A stretch of 64,000 bases of DNA, taken from contig CAYQXY010000013.1 in NCBI GenBank assembly GCA_964421595.1, positions 49,894 to 113,893 of the forward strand, in the 5' to 3' direction. Each line of letters begins with the position of its first letter. Within the stretch, counting starts at the first letter, position 1. Source of the stretch: PXAP01 sp964421595. GTDB taxonomy: Bacteria; Bacteroidota; Bacteroidia; Bacteroidales; PUMT01. Position numbers and translations under genes: made by a program. The notes under the pieces were generated by a model. The model was not told the origin of the DNA, made no database searches, and worked only from the letters and a program-made list of their open reading frames with translations. Shown piece by piece: positions 1-8,764 of this stretch.

Positions 1-1850
1 TTATAACCATCGGAGACTGCCAGCCTGAGGCCTTTTCCTGCCCTCAGCTCTTCCCGTATCCTTTCAAAGATAAGCACATTGGCATCGACCGACATGCCTA
101 TTGTAAGTACTATTCCGGCAATACCGGGAAGTGTTAATACAGCCCCGATAGAGGCAAGAACACCCATAATAAAGAATAGGTTGACAATAAGTGCTATGTC
201 GGCAACTACGCCTGCCTTTCTGCTATAGTAAAGGACCATGTATAAAAGAACTACAAGGAAGGCAATCAGAAATGAACTAAGACCTGCATTAATAGCCTCC
301 TGTCCGAGTGACGGACCAACAATTGCTTCCTGTATAATCCTGGCAGGGGCCGGCAGGGCACCAGACCTGAGAACGTTCGCAAGATCCTGAGCTTCATTAA
401 TCGAAAAGTCACCCATTATCTGCGATCTGCCGCCGGTTATCTCCTGGTTTACATTTGGTGCAGAATAGACATAATCATCGAGCACTATAGCAATACTTTT
501 GCCTATGTTCTCCTTTGTCAGTCTGGCCCAGGTCCTTGCTCCCTCTGCATTCATTGCCATAGTTACTTCAGCAACGGCTTGTGTCTGACCAAATTCAACG
601 CGTGCATCGGTTATAACACCGCCGTCAAGGGGCGGTCGTCCGTCTCTGCTTGTAACCTTAATGGCATGTAATTCATAAAATGATTCAGTAGCATCATATC
701 TCGGAGGCTTAACTCCCCATAAGAACCTTACGTTACGAGGAAATAGCTGACGCACCTGGGGAATGTTAAGCAACTGATTTACTCTGGCTGTGTCAGTGTA
801 TTCAGCCAGTCCGATTACAGAACCTCTCATCAGCTGTCCGTCAGGTCCTGTGCTCGGATTGAGTATGCTGAACAGCGGATAGTCAATTAGCAGCTGATCA
901 GGTGACATTTCAAGTGAAGGATCGTCTGAGTCACCTCCGAGAATATCGAGCAATGACTCTTCCTCCGGAGTGAGTTCCTGTGGGACCTCAGCATCCTGCA
1001 CTTCTGGTTCCGCCTCTGCAGTTTCTTCAATTTCAACGGGAGCACCATTACCGCTTAAAGCCCTACGGGCTTCTTCCACTTCTTTAATTCGTTCATTTGC
1101 CTGAAGAAGATATGGATATATTTCAGGGTTATCAAAAGTTTCCCAGAATTCAAGATTTGCAGTTCCCTGAAGAAGTGAGCGAACCCTTTCAGGTTCTTTT
1201 ACTCCCGGAAGCTCAACAAGAATCCGACCATGAGTTTCAAGCTTCTGTATATTTGGTTGTGATACACCAAACCTGTCAATACGGGTTCGCAGGATGTTAA
1301 AAGAATTATCAATGGCATTTTCCGCCTCAGTGCGGATTACACTGAGAACCTCCTGGTTGGAAGAGTTATATGTAATCCTGTCACGCAGTTCGACGGTGCT
1401 GAAAATGGCAGCCATCTGTGCATTCGGGTCGACAGCTTCAAATGCCCTTCCAAAGAGGGTAATAAAATCGTCTGTGCTTGTTTTCTCGTATTCGCGTGCC
1501 AGATTAAGTGCATCAACAAAAGTCGGGTCTGTACTGTAATTCGATAGTGCCCTGATTATCTCGTATGAAGATATTTCCAGGGTGACGTTCATTCCGCCCC
1601 TCAGATCCAGTCCGAGATTTATTTCCCTCTCTTTTGCTTCCCTGTAAGTATATTGACGTATTCCGAGAAAATTATAAACTGTCTCTCTCATCATCGAGTC
1701 CAGGTATGCTTCTTCTCTTGCAGGGTCTCCCTGTGCATAGACAGCTGCGTCTTTTTCAACCTGACGAGTGACGTAAGTGAAGGTTAACTGGTATAAACTT
1801 ACAAGTGCCAAAGCGATTGCAAGCAGCTTTATTGCTCCTTTATTCTGCAT
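1..1850 (-). CDS. secDF: Protein translocase SecDF, N-terminal (SecD) part, cut by window edge
   Basis: Read on the minus strand from ATG at 1850 to the window edge, 616 codons with no stop. SecD and SecF use the proton gradient to help SecYEG move proteins across the inner membrane. The translation has an N-terminal membrane segment, the GLDLRGGMNVTLE motif near residue 80 that marks the first periplasmic domain, a low-complexity acidic stretch near residues 275-305, and the SecD membrane motif GMSVDANVLIFERIREELR just before the edge. Bacteroidota usually encode SecD and SecF as one fused protein of about 1000 residues, so the SecF half is probably outside the window; that is inference. Both mdh genes lie upstream in the same direction, a neighbourhood common in this phylum. 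An element CAAATATA at 1910-1917 reads TATATTTG on the minus strand and may be its -7 box. Confidence 0.93.
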   Translation of the reverse strand, partial: MQNKGAIKLLAIALALVSLYQLTFTYVTRQVEKDAAVYAQGDPAREEAYLDSMMRETVYNFLGIRQYTYREAKEREINLGLDLRGGMNVTLEISSYEIIRALSNYSTDPTFVDALNLAREYEKTSTDDFITLFGRAFEAVDPNAQMAAIFSTVELRDRITYNSSNQEVLSVIRTEAENAIDNSFNILRTRIDRFGVSQPNIQKLETHGRILVELPGVKEPERVRSLLQGTANLEFWETFDNPEIYPYLLQANERIKEVEEARRALSGNGAPVEIEETAEAEPEVQDAEVPQELTPEEESLLDILGGDSDDPSLEMSPDQLLIDYPLFSILNPSTGPDGQLMRGSVIGLAEYTDTARVNQLLNIPQVRQLFPRNVRFLWGVKPPRYDATESFYELHAIKVTSRDGRPPLDGGVITDARVEFGQTQAVAEVTMAMNAEGARTWARLTKENIGKSIAIVLDDYVYSAPNVNQEITGGRSQIMGDFSINEAQDLANVLRSGALPAPARIIQEAIVGPSLGQEAINAGLSSFLIAFLVVLLYMVLYYSRKAGVVADIALIVNLFFIMGVLASIGAVLTLPGIAGIVLTIGMSVDANVLIFERIREELRAGKGLRLAVSDGY

Positions 1851-2033
1851 TTCTTAGTTAATTTACGAATTACAAATTATAATTATTCCTCAACTCTTAA
1901 ATTGTGGCGCAAATATATTATTTTTTTTTGTAAACCCACGGATTAGAGTCAATCAAATGAGGCTTATTCCTAAAACTTTACAATTGCTTTTTTATTTTAG
2001 GGGATATTCATTTAGGTAGTTTGATCTGTGGAC

Positions 2034-2987
2034 TTACTGCCATTTAGGGGGTTTGAAAATTTGCATTGAATCAAGCACACCCATGAGTGACCGGACTTCA
2101 TTCGCAGATTGGACGAGGAGTTCTTTTTCAGATTTATCGAGACTTAATTCAATCACTTTTTCAACGCCGTTTTTGCCAAGAATGACAGGTACACCAAGGA
2201 AAATATCTTTGAGTCCATACTCCCCGTTAAGGTAGGTGCATACAGGGAAGACATGTTTCTGATCGCGGCCGATGGCTTCAACCATCTGAGCTGCTGCAGC
2301 TCCTGGTGCATACCATGCCGAGGTGCCCATTAATGTGACAAGCTCACCTCCGCCTTTTTTGGTTCGCTCAATAATGGCATTAAGTATCTCTGCAGGCAGG
2401 AATTCTGTTACAGGTATTGATGAGATTGTTGTATATCTTGGGAGAGGGACCATTGTATCGCCGTGCCCCCCCATAATTATGGCATGAATATTTCTTGGTG
2501 AGATGTTTAATTCTTCAGCAATAAACGATTTGTAACGGGCGGTATCAAGTATGCCGGCCATTCCAAAGACCCTTGAAGGCTCTATGCCAGAGGAGAGCCA
2601 TGCTGCATAGGTCATTACATCAAGTGGATTGGATACAATAATGATAATGGTGCCGGGAGAATATTTAATGACATTTTCTGTTACTTCTTTTATTATCCGG
2701 GCATTTGTTGAGATAAGGTCATCACGGTCCATTCCCGGTTTTCTGGGAATGCCTGCTGTAATAACGATGACATCTGACCCGGAAGTTCGCAGGTAATCGT
2801 TCCCTGCACCGGAAATCCTGGTAGTGAACCCCTGGACTGAGGAAGTCTGCCACATGTCCAGGGCTTTGCCTTCAGTCAGGCCTTCCTTGGTGTCAATAAG
2901 AATTACCTCCCTGGCAAAATCTTTACGGGCAATTTCATTGGCAACTGTGGCGCCTACATTGCCTGCTCCAATAACAGATACCTTCAT
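2034..2987 (-). CDS. mdh: Malate dehydrogenase (first of a tandem pair)
   Basis: NAD-dependent oxidation of malate to oxaloacetate in the cytoplasm. The 317-residue protein is of the LDH-like bacterial MDH type. Seen: GAGNVG nucleotide loop at 7-12, Asp32 at the end of the second strand (NAD preference), substrate arginines Arg82 and Arg88 in PRKPGM-x-RDD, Asn120, the Asp148/Arg151 pair and catalytic His175 in GGHGDTMVPL. Arg82 supports malate over lactate. It lies downstream of a second complete mdh (3192-4127) with about three in five residues identical by eye, and carries an extra C-terminal tail ending KPPKWQ that the other lacks. The gap to the other mdh is about 200 bases, so the two may be transcribed together or separately. 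Which copy is the main TCA enzyme cannot be told from sequence. Confidence 0.95.
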   Translation of the reverse strand: MKVSVIGAGNVGATVANEIARKDFAREVILIDTKEGLTEGKALDMWQTSSVQGFTTRISGAGNDYLRTSGSDVIVITAGIPRKPGMDRDDLISTNARIIKEVTENVIKYSPGTIIIIVSNPLDVMTYAAWLSSGIEPSRVFGMAGILDTARYKSFIAEELNISPRNIHAIIMGGHGDTMVPLPRYTTISSIPVTEFLPAEILNAIIERTKKGGGELVTLMGTSAWYAPGAAAAQMVEAIGRDQKHVFPVCTYLNGEYGLKDIFLGVPVILGKNGVEKVIELSLDKSEKELLVQSANEVRSLMGVLDSMQIFKPPKWQ

Positions 2988-3191
2988 TGAAATTAAGTTT
3001 TACTTATCAATTTATCATCTGCCGGAATTTGTTGAAAAGATACAGGATTATTCCGATCGTGCAATTACTGAATACCTGCGTTATTTGCTATAGGAACCTT
3101 CCAGCTCTGCATATTATTATACTGGTAGTCTGCGGTCACAATAAATATAAAGGCTGTTAATAACCCTGAGTTAAGAACTGTTTGTAAATAT

Positions 3192-4127
3192 TCAGAATAA
3201 CTTCATGTCATCCAGTATTTTTTTCAGCTGGCGCACTGAGCAGGCAGAGTCATACAGAAGCTCCTTTTCATCTTCATCAAGTTCAATCTCAATAACCTCT
3301 TCGACGCCGGTTCTGCCAAGGCGGACAGGTACACCCAGATAGATATCCCTGATGCCATATTCTCCGTTTACATATGCGCATATCGAAAAAATACGGTGCT
3401 GGTCATGCACTATTGCTTCAACCATAAGTGCTACAGCAGCTCCGGGAGCATACCATGCTGATGTACCAATCAGCTTTACCAGATCTCCTCCTCCCTGCCT
3501 TGTCTTTTGTACAATCTCGTTAATTTCATCTTGCTTAAGAAGTTGAGATACCGGTATTCCCGATACAGAGGTATACCGGGGCAGCGGAACCATTGTATCT
3601 CCATGACCGCCAAGGAGCAATGCCTGAACATCACGGGGAGATGTATTCAGTTTTTCAGCAATAAATGACTTGTATCTGGCAGCATCCAGAATTCCTGCCA
3701 TACCAAATACCTTTCGGTGATCCTTTTTAGCGGCCAGAAAGGCAGCATAGGTCATCACATCAAGCGGATTTGATACTACGATAATAATTGCATCGGGTGA
3801 ATGCATAATGGCCTTTTCGGTTACTTCCTTGACAATTTTGGCATTGATGGCAATAAGGTCATCTCTGCTCATCCCTGGCTTTCTGGGCACGCCGGAGGTT
3901 ATAACTATAATTTCAGATCCCGCGGTAGCAGAATAATCATTAGTCACCCCAATTATCCGGGTATCGAATATGTTTACCGAGGCAGTCTGCCACATATCAA
4001 GAGCCTTACCTTCGGCAAGTCCTTCCTTTACATCAACCAAAACAATCTGGTTGGCCAATGCTTTATGGGCAATTACATTGGCACATGTGGCACCAACATT
4101 TCCGGCTCCTATAACTGTAATCTTCAT
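3192..4127 (-). CDS. mdh: Malate dehydrogenase (second of a tandem pair)
   Basis: The 311-residue paralogue of the gene at 2034-2987. It keeps every catalytic position in the same register: GAGNVG 7-12, Asp32, Arg82, Arg88, Asn120, Asp148/Arg151 and His175 in GGHGDTMVPL, so both copies should be active NAD-dependent malate dehydrogenases. Differences lie mostly on the surface and in the segment around residues 130-140. The ATG at 4127 is supported by the nucleotide-binding strand starting two residues later. A TATATTTG element on the minus strand (4175-4182) lies about 50 bases upstream and fits the Bacteroidota -7 consensus, though I see no clear -33 TTTG. Both copies intact argues for a retained duplication, not a decaying one. 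Confidence 0.95.
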   Translation of the reverse strand: MKITVIGAGNVGATCANVIAHKALANQIVLVDVKEGLAEGKALDMWQTASVNIFDTRIIGVTNDYSATAGSEIIVITSGVPRKPGMSRDDLIAINAKIVKEVTEKAIMHSPDAIIIVVSNPLDVMTYAAFLAAKKDHRKVFGMAGILDAARYKSFIAEKLNTSPRDVQALLLGGHGDTMVPLPRYTSVSGIPVSQLLKQDEINEIVQKTRQGGGDLVKLIGTSAWYAPGAAVALMVEAIVHDQHRIFSICAYVNGEYGIRDIYLGVPVRLGRTGVEEVIEIELDEDEKELLYDSACSVRQLKKILDDMKLF

Positions 4128-4233
4128 AGTTTGAATATTTTTATTAGACTTAACAGCAATCTTTACTTTTGGTTCAAATATATAGGGCTAAAGTTAAGCG
4201 TTCCTGTGTTTATTGAAAAACTTCATTCCTGAA

Positions 4234-5538
4234 TCACTCCGGTTTCAATCCGCGTTCATCCTTGCCAGAATCGCTGATTGGTGGTTCAATGTTGTATTTT
4301 AAAGGTTTCTGGTTTTTATTTCTTTTATACATCCTGGTGAAGAACAGGGGATCATTACTGAAAGCAATAACCAGTCCGGATGATATAATAATACTGAACA
4401 GAACAATTGAATACCCCAGGTCCTGTATCCATTCACCATGAAATATACCCATTTGCAATGGTATTGAAGATAATACTGCGGTAATCAGTCCTTTTGGAGC
4501 CATAATAGACAATGTTGTCATGTCTCTGAAGCCCATCCCCCTCGGAGCAAAAATTTTGGTAACCAACGGCCGGTATAAAAGGATCAGTCCCACAGCCAGT
4601 AAGCCTATCAGATAAGTCCACAGATTCCCGAACTGAATGCTGATTCCTATAAAAACAAAGAAATAAGTCTGGACAATAAAGACAATTTCACCGAAAAAAT
4701 TCCTCTCATGATCTGTAAGATTTGTAGTCTGAATTATAAATACCCTTCTGAAAATTTTGTTGTCGTTTATTGCCTCACTGTTACCAAGCATTATCCCGAA
4801 CATAAGAGTTGCGATACCGCCATTGAAACCCATTGACTCAACAAAACCATACAGTATGAAAACAAAAGCCAGGGTTGTAAACATTGAATTTTTGATGCTT
4901 CTGACATTTTTAAGGAGGACAGACCAGAAAGTTCCTCCCAGTATGCCAAACACACCTGCAAACAGGAAAGATTTCCACATATTTGAAAACACCCCTCCGA
5001 TATTTATCACCCCTTCCTGCATTCCTTCCAGCAACGCCAGTGCAACAACCAGGCAAAGTACATCGCTCAGAACAGATTCAAGGTAAAGGATTACCTTGCT
5101 CTCTTCGCCGATACTGAGTTGTCTTACCATTGGAATTACCACTGCTGATGAAATGCCTCCAACAACTGAGCCCATATAAAGTGAGCTTATCCAGTCAATC
5201 CCTCCCAGAAGGTGTGCAAGGACGGTAACAATTGCGGCACTACCTATAAAATTGAACAGGGTGATAAAAGTAGCAGGGCCAATACTCTGACGTAGTTCTG
5301 AAAACTTAAGACTTATCCCGCTCTCAAACAGGATAATAATCAGGGTTATGGTAGTGAAAATCCGTCCTACTTCACCGAAAAAGGAAATATGTACTATTCC
5401 TGTAACAGGACCCAGAATAATACCGATTAGTAATAATAGCAGTACATTGGGAATCTTCGTTTTGTTGAATAATTCGTTTGACAGGTGCGCAAAAAAGATG
5501 AGCAAGCCAAGAAAAACAATTACAAATGAGATTTCCAT
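4234..5538 (-). CDS. Cation:proton antiporter, CPA1 (NhaP) type
   Basis: A 434-residue inner-membrane protein with about 12 hydrophobic segments, ending in a short charged cytoplasmic tail (after about residue 405) and no TrkA-C domain. Members exchange Na+ or K+ for H+ in pH and salt homeostasis. The motif LFESGISLKF at about residues 70-79 is typical of the CPA1 family. At the ion-binding helix, where characterised CPA1 proteins have Asn-Asp, this protein has Ser158-Asp159 (ESVLSD), so the transport Asp is present but its neighbour differs. It stands alone: mdh lies about 105 bases downstream and the TolC operon ends about 300 bases upstream after a terminator-like hairpin. Ion specificity cannot be assigned. 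Confidence 0.85.
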   Translation of the reverse strand: MEISFVIVFLGLLIFFAHLSNELFNKTKIPNVLLLLLIGIILGPVTGIVHISFFGEVGRIFTTITLIIILFESGISLKFSELRQSIGPATFITLFNFIGSAAIVTVLAHLLGGIDWISSLYMGSVVGGISSAVVIPMVRQLSIGEESKVILYLESVLSDVLCLVVALALLEGMQEGVINIGGVFSNMWKSFLFAGVFGILGGTFWSVLLKNVRSIKNSMFTTLAFVFILYGFVESMGFNGGIATLMFGIMLGNSEAINDNKIFRRVFIIQTTNLTDHERNFFGEIVFIVQTYFFVFIGISIQFGNLWTYLIGLLAVGLILLYRPLVTKIFAPRGMGFRDMTTLSIMAPKGLITAVLSSIPLQMGIFHGEWIQDLGYSIVLFSIIISSGLVIAFSNDPLFFTRMYKRNKNQKPLKYNIEPPISDSGKDERGLKPE

Positions 5539-5742
5539 AATTATAGTCTGCGTAGGATTTTAGGGAAGACAATTTACCAGAGTACAAACTTACGAAAGTA
5601 TTTCATTCACTTGCTTAAGTTTTTCGAAATTGCATCATGGCAGAGAAAATTACTAAGAATATTAAAATGCATAAAACCCTTCCGGCATGCTGGAATTGAG
5701 ACAGGTTATTTTGCGAAATACCGGTTAATTACAATCGCTGAT

Positions 5743-5772
5743 AAAAAGCCCGGACTTCATCTGGAAGTCCGG
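5743..5772 (-). terminator. Rho-independent terminator after the efflux operon
   Basis: A perfect 9-bp inverted repeat, CCGGACTTC at 5750-5758 and GAAGTCCGG at 5764-5772, with a 5-base loop. On the minus strand the stem is followed by a run of five T (complement of 5743-5747). It lies about 70 bases past the TolC stop codon. The rest of the gap 5539-5844 holds no believable gene. Confidence 0.75.
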
Positions 5773-5844
5773 ACCTTATTCTTAATTCTTAGATCTGTAA
5801 AGTTTCCTTTTCTGTAAAGTTTACACCTGGAAACCATTATGGGA

Positions 5845-7335
5845 TCAGCGGATAAGTGCATCAAAGTCCTCAGTAAGCCTCACATTCCTTTCAAAATCAT
5901 AAAGTGTGAGACGACGAAGGTTATAATAGTAGTTCCAGTAATTCCTGAGTGCAGAAATATAACCTCTCCTTGCAATATCCTGCTCACTTATAGCATCATT
6001 TAAATCGCGGACATCAATACGACCAATGAGAAATCTTTCGCGGGTAACATCAAATCTCTTCTGTGCTATAGTATCGGCCTTCGCTGCAATTTCAAGCTGG
6101 TCATATTGCATCGTAAACTGCATAACGTCAAGGTATACGTTTTGTTCGAAATCTATCCATGCCTGTTCAACCTGGGTACGCACTACCTCCTGGGAAGACT
6201 GAGCCATACGGTACCTTCCCCTTCCCAGACCCCAGTCCACAATCGGGATACTGACCCCTACCTGCAACCTTTGTGAAACCTGTGGGTCTCTGTATGCCTC
6301 TGAAAATTCAGGATCGCGGGCTGATAATCCGTATACTGCAAAAAGATCGGCATTGAACCCCCTTTCTGCACGTGTCCTTGCAACATCCCTGTCGGCTTCG
6401 ATCAACTGCCGTTCATATTCCAGCATCTCGGGATTATTATTTAAGGCCTCCTCCAGTGCCTTGCCAAGATCCGGTTTGAAGACAGGCACGTTGGGGTCAA
6501 TAATAAGTTCAATATCTACTGTTTCGTTATATCCAAGGAATGAACGCAGGCGGAACTTCCCGATTTCCAGTTGCAGGGTTGCTTCATTCAGTGCAGTTCC
6601 GGCATTCAGATAGCCAAGTTCCATCTGGAGAAGCTGATTTTCTGGTATTGTTCCAATATTATACCTTCCCTGAGCTATGCGGTAAAGGGTATCGGTGTTT
6701 GAATAATTGAGATTGGCTATCTCCAGATTTACCTGTGCCAGAGCAAGATCAAAGAACAGGGTCACAGCACGAAATGCCACATTTTCAATTGAACTTACAT
6801 AGCTTCTTTGAGCTTCTTCGAAACGCAGCGGCTCAATTTTTCGTTGCCAGCGATATTCATTATATCCTGAAAGTGACTGTCGGTATCCGATGTTGATAGG
6901 AGTGGTCCTGTAAGATGATTCATCCTGGTCAAGGTTGTCAATCCTTTCAAGTTCTGATGAAACAAAAATTTGTCCGCCTGTTAATCCCACATTCTGATTT
7001 AAAGCCAGCCTGGCCAGTGAATTGATAACGTTTCTCTCAATAAACCGCTGGCTTCCGTCAGGGTCTGTATAAGGCTCTATTGAACGGTTGAAATTTGGGA
7101 GTGTGCCGGTAAAATTAAGGCTGGGCAGGAACTCTGCCCGGTATGTGCGGTGCTGCCAGTAGCTTGCCCTGAACCTGTGCTGGGCAAGGATGGATTGCGG
7201 TGACTGGTCCTTGGCTATTTCAACAACATCTTCAAGTGTAAGGTTCATTACACGCTGTTGCCCGTATAAGCCGGGAAGGCTTAATGACGATATTATTGTC
7301 ATAAGGGCCAGAACGATCAGTTTATTTTTTTGCAT
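5845..7335 (-). CDS. TolC-family outer membrane efflux protein
   Basis: A 496-residue protein with a signal peptide (cleavage near GLYGQQ, about residue 26) and two long helical repeats rich in Gln, Glu and Arg, as in the TolC trimer that forms an outer-membrane and periplasmic channel. The C-terminal half contains the second helical hairpin (about residues 370-470). Length matches the family. It is the last gene of a three-gene operon after the adaptor (8765-10165) and the permease (7390-8754), with a 54-base gap to the permease and a terminator downstream. Together they suggest export of a small molecule or peptide across both membranes. Substrate is unknown. Confidence 0.9.
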   Translation of the reverse strand: MQKNKLIVLALMTIISSLSLPGLYGQQRVMNLTLEDVVEIAKDQSPQSILAQHRFRASYWQHRTYRAEFLPSLNFTGTLPNFNRSIEPYTDPDGSQRFIERNVINSLARLALNQNVGLTGGQIFVSSELERIDNLDQDESSYRTTPINIGYRQSLSGYNEYRWQRKIEPLRFEEAQRSYVSSIENVAFRAVTLFFDLALAQVNLEIANLNYSNTDTLYRIAQGRYNIGTIPENQLLQMELGYLNAGTALNEATLQLEIGKFRLRSFLGYNETVDIELIIDPNVPVFKPDLGKALEEALNNNPEMLEYERQLIEADRDVARTRAERGFNADLFAVYGLSARDPEFSEAYRDPQVSQRLQVGVSIPIVDWGLGRGRYRMAQSSQEVVRTQVEQAWIDFEQNVYLDVMQFTMQYDQLEIAAKADTIAQKRFDVTRERFLIGRIDVRDLNDAISEQDIARRGYISALRNYWNYYYNLRRLTLYDFERNVRLTEDFDALIR

Positions 7336-7389
7336 CCGGATCTGGTAAGTTAATTGGTGAGTTTAATATGAAAATAAATATAATAAAAA

Positions 7390-8754
7390 TCATTCATAGC
7401 GCAGTGATTCAATAGGATCTCTTTCTGCGGCTCTTTTAGCGGGAGAGTATCCGAAGATGACCCCGACTGAGGCCGATACAAAAAAGGCAATCAATACCGA
7501 CGAAAACGATACAATGGTTGAAATATCAGAGAAACGGGTAATCAGTGCTGAAAGTATTATTCCAAGTATCACACCAATCAATCCTCCGCTGACACTTATA
7601 AGCACCGCTTCTGAAAGGAACTGAACTATAATATCAATACGGGTGGCTCCTATCGCTTGTCTGGTACCTATTTCCTTTATCCTTTCCATAACAGAGGCAA
7701 ACATTATATTCATTATTCCGATCCCGCCAACGATTAGTGAAATACTGGCAATAGCACCCAGTACGAGATTGAATATCTCTCTTGTCCGTTGCTGCTGTTT
7801 AAGAAGCAGCTCAGGAACAGTCACCTCAAAATCCTTAACATCTGAATGTCTCCTTAGAAGCATACGGCCAATTAACTCGGCAGTAGGGGAGAGTTGTTCT
7901 GTATCAGAAACCTGGACTACTATCTTATCAAGCTGGTGGTAGTTGGACGAATTATTCTGACCCGGATTTGTTGAAATCATGGCTCTCATTTGAAACATCC
8001 CCCTTCCACCCATGCCGCCAATAGCCGAACCGGAGGCTTCTGATCTCAAGATCCCGCGATTCTGATATCTCATCAGCATCGTTTTAACCGGAACGTAAAT
8101 GTTGTCATTATATACATTAATACCAACATTTTCAAAAGCAGAGACAGAAACATTGCTTCTTTCTATCACGCCAATTATCTGTAGCCAGACGTGTCCGAAT
8201 TTTATATATTTTCCAACAGGATTTACATCAGGGAAAAATCTGGATTTAATATTAGCGCCAATTACACAAACAGCCAGTCCGTTTTCCTCCTGGTGTTCGT
8301 TAAACACTGTTCCTGATTCGAGTGGGAGGTTGAAAAGATCAAAATAATCGGAGGCAACCCCTATAAGCTTTGCCGCTTCGCGTTTTCCTCCATAAACAGC
8401 GTAAGAGTTAAGTGCTATTTCAGGACTCATTCTTACTACGGAGGGGATAGTGGTCAAAATGGCATCGGAATCAAGAAGACTTAATCCCCTGCTGAATTTT
8501 CCCCTTTGCCTGTTACCGTTCTCCTCCTCTGATGATTCTTCAGATTCCTGGACAATGGGAGAGATGAGGATATTGTTCACACCTACCATCTTGATCTGTT
8601 CAAGGATCTCCTGCTGTGCGCCGTTCCCAATGGCAAGCATACTTATAACCGATGCCACTCCGAATATTATTCCCAGGGCCGTAAGCACGGACTTCAGTTT
8701 GTTAGCCATGATCGATTCCATGGCTATCACTATATCATGAAAATATTTTCTCAT
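7390..8754 (-). CDS. ABC transporter permease, MacB/FtsX type
   Basis: A 454-residue inner-membrane protein with the MacB permease layout: an N-terminal cytoplasmic stretch and membrane segment (about 15-40, including the family motif AMESIMANKLKSVLTALGI), a large periplasmic domain (about 55-320) and three membrane segments in the FtsX domain (about 330-445, with the motif RIKEIGTRQAIGAT). Unlike E. coli MacB there is no fused N-terminal ATPase domain. In Bacteroidota the ATPase is usually a separate gene beside the permease, but none is present in this operon or elsewhere in the window. The adaptor gene ends 10 bases upstream, implying one transcript. Confidence 0.9.
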   Translation of the reverse strand: MRKYFHDIVIAMESIMANKLKSVLTALGIIFGVASVISMLAIGNGAQQEILEQIKMVGVNNILISPIVQESEESSEEENGNRQRGKFSRGLSLLDSDAILTTIPSVVRMSPEIALNSYAVYGGKREAAKLIGVASDYFDLFNLPLESGTVFNEHQEENGLAVCVIGANIKSRFFPDVNPVGKYIKFGHVWLQIIGVIERSNVSVSAFENVGINVYNDNIYVPVKTMLMRYQNRGILRSEASGSAIGGMGGRGMFQMRAMISTNPGQNNSSNYHQLDKIVVQVSDTEQLSPTAELIGRMLLRRHSDVKDFEVTVPELLLKQQQRTREIFNLVLGAIASISLIVGGIGIMNIMFASVMERIKEIGTRQAIGATRIDIIVQFLSEAVLISVSGGLIGVILGIILSALITRFSDISTIVSFSSVLIAFFVSASVGVIFGYSPAKRAAERDPIESLRYE

Positions 8755-8764
8755 TTTTAAGTTT

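Noticed and set aside
3801..4232. 143-codon plus-strand frame
   Set aside because: It is the reverse shadow of the second malate dehydrogenase, whose catalytic motifs are all present on the other strand.
5611..5817. 68-codon plus-strand frame between antiporter and TolC
   Set aside because: It runs through the terminator hairpin at 5750-5772 and has no recognisable feature.
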